Source: Sinorhizobium saheli
Lineage (GTDB): Bacteria; Pseudomonadota; Alphaproteobacteria; Rhizobiales; Rhizobiaceae
Length of the DNA: 64,000 nucleotides
Reading direction: 5' to 3'
NCBI RefSeq assembly: GCF_001651875.1
Contig: NZ_LNQB01000058.1
Coordinates: forward strand, 18,835 to 82,834
Part shown: positions 59,694 through 64,000 of the stretch, piece by piece
Layout: each line of letters begins with the position of its first letter
Position numbering within the stretch: position 1 is the stretch's first letter
Position numbers and translations under genes: made by a program
Notes under the pieces: model-generated
The model's database searches: none
Seen by the model: the letters and a program-made list of their open reading frames with translations, nothing else
Told to the model about the DNA's origin: nothing

Positions 59694-60299
59694 TCACCGT
59701 GCCTTCGCCTTCTCGTCGCCGGGCAGCACGTAGTCCGTGCCTTCCCAGGGCGAAAGGAAATCGAAGTTGCGGAATTCCTGCCTCAGCTCGACGGGCTCGT
59801 AGACCACCCGCTTGATCTCGTCGTCGTAACGCACCTCGACGAAGCCGGTGAGCGGGAAGTCCTTGCGCAGCGGATAGCCTTCGAAACCATAGTCGGTCAG
59901 GATGCGCCGCAGGTCCGGATGGCCGGTGAACAGAATGCCGTACATGTCGTAGGCTTCCCGCTCGAACCAGTCGGCGCCCGGATAGACGGGGGTCGCCGAG
60001 GGGACGGGCTCGTCCTCGGCGGTCGCGACCTTGACGCGGATGCGCAGGTTCTGGCGCGGCGAGAGCAGATGATAGACGACGTCGAAGCGCTTCGGCCGCT
60101 GCGGGTAGTCGACGCCGCAGATATCGATAAAGCTGACGAAGCCGCACTGCACGTCGTCGCGCAGGAAGGTCAAGAGCGCGATGAGGTTCTCGGCCTCGAC
60201 CGTCACCGTCAGTTCGCCGTATTCGATGGCCGAATCGGCGATCAGCGCGCCGCGCGTCTCGCGCAGATAGGAGGCAAGCTCGTTCAGGGCTTCACTCAT
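59694..60299 (-). CDS. nuoC: NADH-quinone oxidoreductase subunit C
   Basis: A 201-residue subunit. The family core is [72 protein letters not shown] and [22 protein letters not shown] 60299 is the first in-frame Met of the family sequence; the frame is open upstream within nuoB on the same strand, but that part has no similarity. The nuoB stop is 17 bases upstream. Confidence 0.97.
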   Translation of the reverse strand: MSEALNELASYLRETRGALIADSAIEYGELTVTVEAENLIALLTFLRDDVQCGFVSFIDICGVDYPQRPKRFDVVYHLLSPRQNLRIRVKVATAEDEPVPSATPVYPGADWFEREAYDMYGILFTGHPDLRRILTDYGFEGYPLRKDFPLTGFVEVRYDDEIKRVVYEPVELRQEFRNFDFLSPWEGTDYVLPGDEKAKAR

Positions 60300-60316
60300 T
60301 TCAAAGACCCTTGTCC

Positions 60317-60895
60317 TTAGCGCTCGATCGTGCCGGTCCGGCGGATCTTCTTCTGCAGCAGGAGCACGCCGTAGAGCAGTGCTTCTGCCGTGGGAGGACA
60401 GCCTGGCACGTAGATATCGACGGGCACGACGCGGTCGCAGCCGCGCACCACCGAGTATGAATAATGGTAATAGCCGCCGCCGTTGGCGCAGGAGCCCATG
60501 GAGATGACGTAGCGCGGCTCGGGCATCTGGTCGTAGACCTTGCGCAGCGCCGGCGCCATCTTGTTGGTGAGCGTGCCGGCGACGATCATGACGTCGGACT
60601 GGCGCGGCGAGGCGCGCGGCGCGAAGCCGAAGCGCTCGGCATCGTAGCGCGGCATCGACATCTGCATCATCTCGACCGCGCAGCAGGCGAGACCGAAGGT
60701 CATCCACATCAGCGAGCCGGTGCGCGCCCAGTTGATCAGTTCGTCGGTCGAGGTGACGAGAAAGCCCTTGTCGGCGAGCTCATTGTTGATCTCGCCGAAG
60801 AATGCGTCATTGCTGCCGATCGGCTTGCCGGTCGCCGGATCGAGGATGCCCTTCGGCTGCGGCGCAACGAGCGTGGTGCCGGATGCTAGTTCCAT
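60317..60895 (-). CDS. nuoB: NADH-quinone oxidoreductase subunit B
   Basis: A 192-residue subunit with cluster N2. Its ligands are the tandem Cys in [14 protein letters not shown], the Cys in [15 protein letters not shown] and the Cys in [15 protein letters not shown]. The start [16 protein letters not shown] at 60895 overlaps the nuoA stop by 10 bases. A start seven codons earlier (60916) is possible but less usual. It hands electrons to quinone with NuoD. Confidence 0.97.
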   Translation of the reverse strand: MELASGTTLVAPQPKGILDPATGKPIGSNDAFFGEINNELADKGFLVTSTDELINWARTGSLMWMTFGLACCAVEMMQMSMPRYDAERFGFAPRASPRQSDVMIVAGTLTNKMAPALRKVYDQMPEPRYVISMGSCANGGGYYHYSYSVVRGCDRVVPVDIYVPGCPPTAEALLYGVLLLQKKIRRTGTIER

Positions 60896-61251
60896 TCCAG
60901 CGCTCCCTTCTTCCATTCATAGATAAAGCCGACCGTCAGGACCACGAGGAAGACCATCATCGACCAGAAGCCGAACCAGCCCAGGTCCTTGAACGACACC
61001 GCCCAGGGAAAGAGGAACGCAACTTCCAGATCGAAGATGATGAAGAGGATCGACACGAGATAGAAGCGGACGTCGAACTTCATGCGGGCGTCGTCGAACG
61101 CATTGAAGCCACACTCATAGGCCGACAGTTTTTCCGAATCAGGCGCCTTGAAGGCGACGGCGAAAGGAGCGACCAGGAGTGCGAGGCCGATCACAAGCGC
61201 GATTCCAATGAAAATCGCGATCGGAACATAGGAACCGAGAAGTTCAGTCAT
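60886..61251 (-). CDS. nuoA: NADH-quinone oxidoreductase subunit A
   Basis: A 121-residue subunit with three helices and the conserved loop [53 protein letters not shown]. It is first in the nuo operon; upstream lies a ~300-base gap. Its stop overlaps the nuoB start. The whole unit runs nuoABCD-81aa-EF-HhH-GHIJKLMN-birA-rnj-mce-DUF1467 with gaps mostly under 150 bases. Confidence 0.97.
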   Translation of the reverse strand: MTELLGSYVPIAIFIGIALVIGLALLVAPFAVAFKAPDSEKLSAYECGFNAFDDARMKFDVRFYLVSILFIIFDLEVAFLFPWAVSFKDLGWFGFWSMMVFLVVLTVGFIYEWKKGALEWN

Positions 61252-61340
61252 TGTTATCCGTCCCTGCCCGCGGGGAGCACCGAGAGAGGCGCTTCAAGGA
61301 GATGGTGCCGCAGGCCGAAAAGTATGTTGCAACGCCAGAG

Positions 61341-61369
61341 TGGTTAGCGCAGGCCGCGCCCCGGCGCAA
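61341..61369 (-). promoter_or_regulatory. Possible promoter of the nuo operon
   Basis: Read on the minus strand, TTGCGC (61369-61364), a 17-nt spacer and TAACCA (61346-61341) lie about 90 bases before nuoA. The match is only partial. The rest of 61252-61560 shows no gene. Confidence 0.3.
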
Positions 61370-61560
61370 GCCTTGAAGGGCCATTTAAACCGGTCCGCGA
61401 CATAGGATGGCGCGGTACCACCTCCCCACCCGAGGCACAAGCCGTGCATTTGCCTTGCCGGCCCACTTCATTGCAAAAATGCGACGCCGGGACACATTGC
61501 CGCAACGCACAAAAAGCTCGACCCGGGTGATCAGCCATGACCATGGAATCAAGGGAGAAA

Positions 61561-61637
61561 TGGCGCGAGTGACGGGGCTCGAACCCGCGACCTCCGGCGT
61601 GACAGGCCGGCACTCTAACCGACTGAGCTACACCCGC
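61561..61637 (-). tRNA. tRNA-Asp (GTC), copy 1
   Basis: On the minus strand the cloverleaf is complete: acceptor GCGGGTG/CACTCGC, D-arm TAGCTCAGTCGGTTAGA, anticodon arm CCGGC-CTGTCAC-GCCGG (anticodon GTC, Asp), T-arm GCGGGTTCGAGCCCCGT and encoded CCA. It is 77 bases. A second copy with an identical sequence is at 61710-61786. Confidence 0.97.
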
Positions 61638-61709
61638 GCATCATGGCCTCGCATGGCCATTATCTCATCATAGGCACCATTTGAGAATGGTGCGGCAACC
61701 TTTCAAGAG

Positions 61710-61786
61710 TGGCGCGAGTGACGGGGCTCGAACCCGCGACCTCCGGCGTGACAGGCCGGCACTCTAACCGACTGAGCTACACCCGC
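61710..61786 (-). tRNA. tRNA-Asp (GTC), copy 2
   Basis: The same 77-base sequence as at 61561-61637, with anticodon GTC and encoded CCA. The two copies are 72 bases apart in the same orientation and probably arise from tandem duplication; the flanking spacers differ. Confidence 0.97.
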
Positions 61787-62225
61787 ATTCCCTTGACTGG
61801 CCAGGGCGCTCGCGCACCCCGATCAAAGCGGCCCTGCCGTTTGATGAGCGGCTAACTAAGCGGTTCGCATTTGGGTGTCAAGCGTGTTTGAAGACAAATC
61901 CATGACGGAGCGATTTTTGATCCACAGGGCGAAAATCGGCCGTGTCCGCAACAGGCGCGACCCGCCCCGCGGATCGCCGCCACCCCTATGGCACGCGCAG
62001 CTCGTGCGCCCCTTACGCTGCAGCAGACGATGCACCGGCAAATCGCACCGCTGACCTGCCCTCCCCTCACCGATTGATTTGTCCACAGGTGCCGCCGGCG
62101 CGACCTGCCGCCCGCGACCCTCCACAAAAAAATCGGAAAAAATCGCGCAAATGCTCTTGCGGTTTTTGCCGGTTGCGCATAGATCACGCCCACCGACGCG
62201 GCGGACATTGCTTCGCAACGCGAAG
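61787..62225. other. Gene-free region between tRNA-Asp and tRNA-Val
   Basis: About 440 bases. No credible protein gene is visible; open frames on both strands lack family features and start within unrelated sequence. The stretch is GC-rich and includes an A-rich run near 62126-62150 (AAAAAAATCGGAAAAAATCG) that may belong to the tRNA-Val promoter. Confidence 0.5.
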
Positions 62226-62301
62226 GGGCGATTAGCTCAGTTGGTAGAGCGCCTCGTTTACACCGAGGATGTCGGGAGTTCGAGTCTCTCATCGCCCACC
62301 A
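62226..62301 (+). tRNA. tRNA-Val (TAC)
   Basis: The acceptor GGGCGAT/ATCGCCC, D-arm TAGCTCAGTTGGTAGAGC, anticodon stem CCTCG-TTTACAC-CGAGG (anticodon TAC, Val), T-arm GGGAGTTCGAGTCTCTC and encoded CCA are present. It is 76 bases. The accessory segment with lower GC begins right after it, so its 3' end is a candidate integration site. Confidence 0.97.
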
Positions 62302-62475
62302 TTCTATTGACTTGAAAATCGTTGGATTCCCCTGCGTTACAAGGCTGTTCGCCATTTTGAGCGCGAAATGAGCTTTCAAAAGGCGCGCCCCGGTGAGATC
62401 GGCGGGCCCTCCCTATATGGATCACTTCACTACGCCACGAAGCCGTAACCTCCGGGACACGTGCCAATGCGCGAG

Positions 62476-62709
62476 CTACTTCCCTAAAATGGCTACGGTG
62501 CTGTGCCAAAGGTCCCCTTCGGAACTACGGGTTGTCTCCGCACCAACGTGCAGCAGTTTATACTCATGTGCATCGATGTAGTGATTTATTGCTTCAGCGA
62601 AGTGTTGCTCACCATCGATCCTTTCGCCGCAATGTTTGCAGCCGGTAACGATATCGGTGCTGATCCGAACTACTTGAGTTGCGGCCTGATAGTAATTGTC
62701 GATGCTCAT
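62476..62709 (-). CDS. 77-aa hypothetical protein with a CxxC...HxxxxH pattern
   Basis: A 77-residue protein. The middle reads TGCKHCGERIDGEQHFAEAI, then NHYIDAHEYKLL. The CxxC followed by His residues spaced like a C2H2-type zinc finger suggests a metal-binding fold (Cys24, Cys27 and two His about 20 residues later). The start has GGAGG 8 bases upstream, an ideal ribosome site, and the frame is clean. No family is recognised. It lies in the accessory region behind tRNA-Val, transcribed towards it. Confidence 0.6.
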   Translation of the reverse strand: MSIDNYYQAATQVVRISTDIVTGCKHCGERIDGEQHFAEAINHYIDAHEYKLLHVGAETTRSSEGDLWHSTVAILGK

Positions 62710-62834
62710 TGGGGCAGCCTCCGCTGTGAGGGTTCAGTACGCGCGATCACAGTTGGCGATAATGATACGGAAAGCTGCACCGGAAAAGTGCTACGCTTGA
62801 TGATTGAATGACGCGAGGACTACGAATGAGACGG

Positions 62835-63039
62835 ATGACGAAGGCTCAGCAACCCGAGTATGTGCCACGGCGCGCGCGAACTTGCGCGGACGGGGGAATT
62901 TAGTGAGTGGTATGCAGTCGAGGTTTATCTTCGGCATGAGGAAGGATGCCTGGAAGCGCGTCATGTGCTCGACAACGAACGCATTCGGAACGAGTTGGAC
63001 CGCCTTTGTGAAGAAGCCCACTCCAAACCGACCGCTTAG
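62835..63039 (+). pseudogene. Small protein gene with an apparent 1-base frameshift
   Basis: Frame 1 from ATG 62835 reads MTKAQQPEYVPRRAR and then runs out of frame to a stop at about 62903. The frame +1 ORF from ATG 62860 reads MCHGARELARTGEFSEWYAV, then EVYLRHEEGCLEARHVLDNE and RIRNELDRLCEEAHSKPTA, ending TAG 63039. Removing one G in the CCACGGCGCGCGCG run would join them as EYVPRARELARTGEF. The joined protein resembles a family of ~65-aa alphaproteobacterial proteins by composition. Either it is a pseudogene, a sequencing error in a GC run, or the 59-aa ORF is itself the gene. Confidence 0.5.
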
Positions 63040-63183
63040 CCATCCTGGGCTTTGTTACCGCCTGCCAAAGCAACGGTAGAAGCTGAAGCACAAGCCCGCC
63101 AGTGAAGATCGGCGGACGTTTTGTCGTCGTCATTGCCCAGAAGAACCACGCGGGATATGTTCCCCGCAAAGATGGAGAGCTTC

Positions 63184-63924
63184 ATGGTTGATGAGTCGAA
63201 ACTCGAAAGTGAAATCACAACAGACGCGGTCGATTTTTCATTCGGAGAGCTTTTAAACCTTCACCGTGAAAAAGAGATCATCATCCGCCCAGAATATCAA
63301 CGGCTTTTCCGCTGGAGCAATGAGCAGCGCTCCCGGTTGATCGAGTCCGTCATACTCCGACTTCCGATACCGCCTATCTTTCTTGTCGAGAACGAAGACA
63401 ACGTTCTTGAATTGATAGATGGGCTGCAAAGAACAAGTTCGGTTCTGCAGTTCCTTGACCACAGTGCGATCGAACAGCCAGAGCTTGTTTTAGAAGGATG
63501 TGACATCCTAAAAGCTTTGAATGGCATCAGATACGATGACCTCTCAACGTCGCTCAAGTTAAAGATCAAGCGGACTCCGATCCGAGCTATCATCATCAAA
63601 AAGTCCGGCGATCAATTCGTGAAGTACGAAATGTTCAAGCGCCTTAATACTGGCGGCTCTTTGTTGTCAGCGCAGGAAATCCGAAATTGCTCTTCCCGAA
63701 TGATAACAGGCGGGGAAATCTTCTATTCGGCCCTTCAGAACTGGGCAAAGGTCGCAGACTTCGAAGGCGCTATCGCCCGGCTCCCCGCCGTGAATAAGGA
63801 TATGCGAGCCGATGAAGAATTGGTTCTGCGCTTTTTCGCCGTCAAAAACTATCGCGAGGGCTTTAAGGGAAATATTGAAGAGTGGCTTAATAACTATATG
63901 GAAGACATTCTTCTTAGGAACTGA
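63184..63924 (+). pseudogene. DUF262 (GmrSD N-terminal-like) gene truncated by an insertion sequence
   Basis: 246 residues remain from ATG 63184 (GGAGAG 5 nt upstream): the DUF262 fold with RPEYQRLFRWSNEQRSRLI (QR...W motif), LIDGLQRTSSVLQFL (DGLQR) and MFKRLNTGGSLLSAQEIRN. DUF262 proteins are ParB/Srx-like nucleotide-dependent nucleases, found in GmrSD anti-phage restriction and in stand-alone defence genes. The frame ends with NNYMEDILLRN and then TGA, which is the first three bases of an IS3-family end at 63922. The gene is therefore interrupted; its 3' part should lie beyond the IS element. Earlier Met codons at 63157 and 63172 are alternatives. Confidence 0.8.
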
Positions 63925-64000
63925 ACCGCGCCGGGTTTGCCGGAGGCTCCAACTTCTGAGAAAGTGGAGCCGATATGAGCAAGACAACAAACAAATTTTC
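63922..64000 (+). mobile_element. IS3-family insertion sequence, left end (partial)
   Basis: TGAACCGCGCCGGGTTTGCC, followed by GGAGGCTCC, is typical of the terminal inverted repeat of IS3-family (IS407/IS51-like) elements of rhizobia. A short leader with GGAGCC leads to an ORF starting MSKTTNKF at 63975. The element interrupts the DUF262 gene; only its first 79 bases are in the window. Group assignment is by recall of the terminal and OrfA N-terminal pattern. Confidence 0.75.
63975..64000 (+). CDS. IS3-family OrfA (5' fragment)
   Basis: ATG 63975 begins MSKTTNKF; the ORF is cut by the window end. This N-terminus matches the OrfA helix-turn-helix protein of IS3-family elements (continuing typically with SPEVR). 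GGAG lies 6 bases upstream. Only eight codons are visible. Confidence 0.65.

Noticed and set aside
62804..63079. A 91-codon frame MNDARTTNETDDEGSATR...
   Set aside because: It is another frame through the better-supported small gene at 62835-63039 and has no ribosome site.

Overview
This window is a GC-rich chromosomal segment of an alphaproteobacterium in the Rhizobiales, most likely Sinorhizobium/Ensifer. The basis is the gene order (split gatCA/gatB, plsY-dprA-topA-rnr, pleD-divK, dnaE/lolDC/proS, and a nuoA-N operon running into birA-rnj-mce), the DivK/PleD cell-cycle proteins, an NDUFA12-type complex I subunit, LexA boxes of the GTTC-N7-GTTC class typical of alphaproteobacteria, and rhizobial palindromic and RIME-like intergenic repeats. 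The species was not determined.

Layout. 1-4.5 kb: 3' end of accC, aat, a DUF2155 secreted protein, an NDUFA12-like protein, a GNAT enzyme and gatB. 4.5-7.7 kb: a transglutaminase-like DUF3857 protein and the small toxin-family gene yjhX (topAI), each preceded by a near-identical leader that encodes an 8-residue peptide followed by a conserved hairpin. 7.8-12.1 kb: a GNAT enzyme, gatA, gatC, a metallo-hydrolase, ruvX and two small membrane proteins. 12.3-27 kb: an AEC transporter, an AidB-like dehydrogenase, pyrB with a metal-site-deficient dihydroorotase homologue, plsY, dprA, topA, rnr, DUF983, Nudix, MFS and rpmG. 27.5-42.4 kb: pleD, divK, DUF3572, GNAT, dinB, an L,D-transpeptidase, dnaE, a DUF5680 protein, lolD, lolC/E, proS, a probable sRNA and DUF1467. 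42.5-61.3 kb: one long minus-strand cluster of nuoABCDEFGHIJKLMN, with three unusual additions (an 81-aa exported protein, an extended NuoE and a helix-hairpin-helix protein), then birA, rnj and mce. 61.5-64 kb: two tRNA-Asp, one tRNA-Val, and then a short lower-GC accessory segment with a Cys/His small protein, an apparently frameshifted small gene and a DUF262 gene cut by an IS3-family element that continues past the end of the window.

Regulatory highlights. (i) The twin leaders share a start-to-stop conserved peptide (M-x-L-Q-x-E-x-R-stop) and a hairpin whose apical stem shows compensatory changes. This suggests ribosome-dependent control of yjhX and the DUF3857 gene. (ii) Three perfect GTTC-N7-GTTC LexA boxes lie before dinB, before the DUF5680 gene, and inside a promoter that drives a 28-aa single-pass membrane peptide just upstream of dnaE. 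That peptide resembles the SOS-induced division inhibitor SidA of Caulobacter in size and design. Function assignments rest on reading the protein sequences; no database search was possible.
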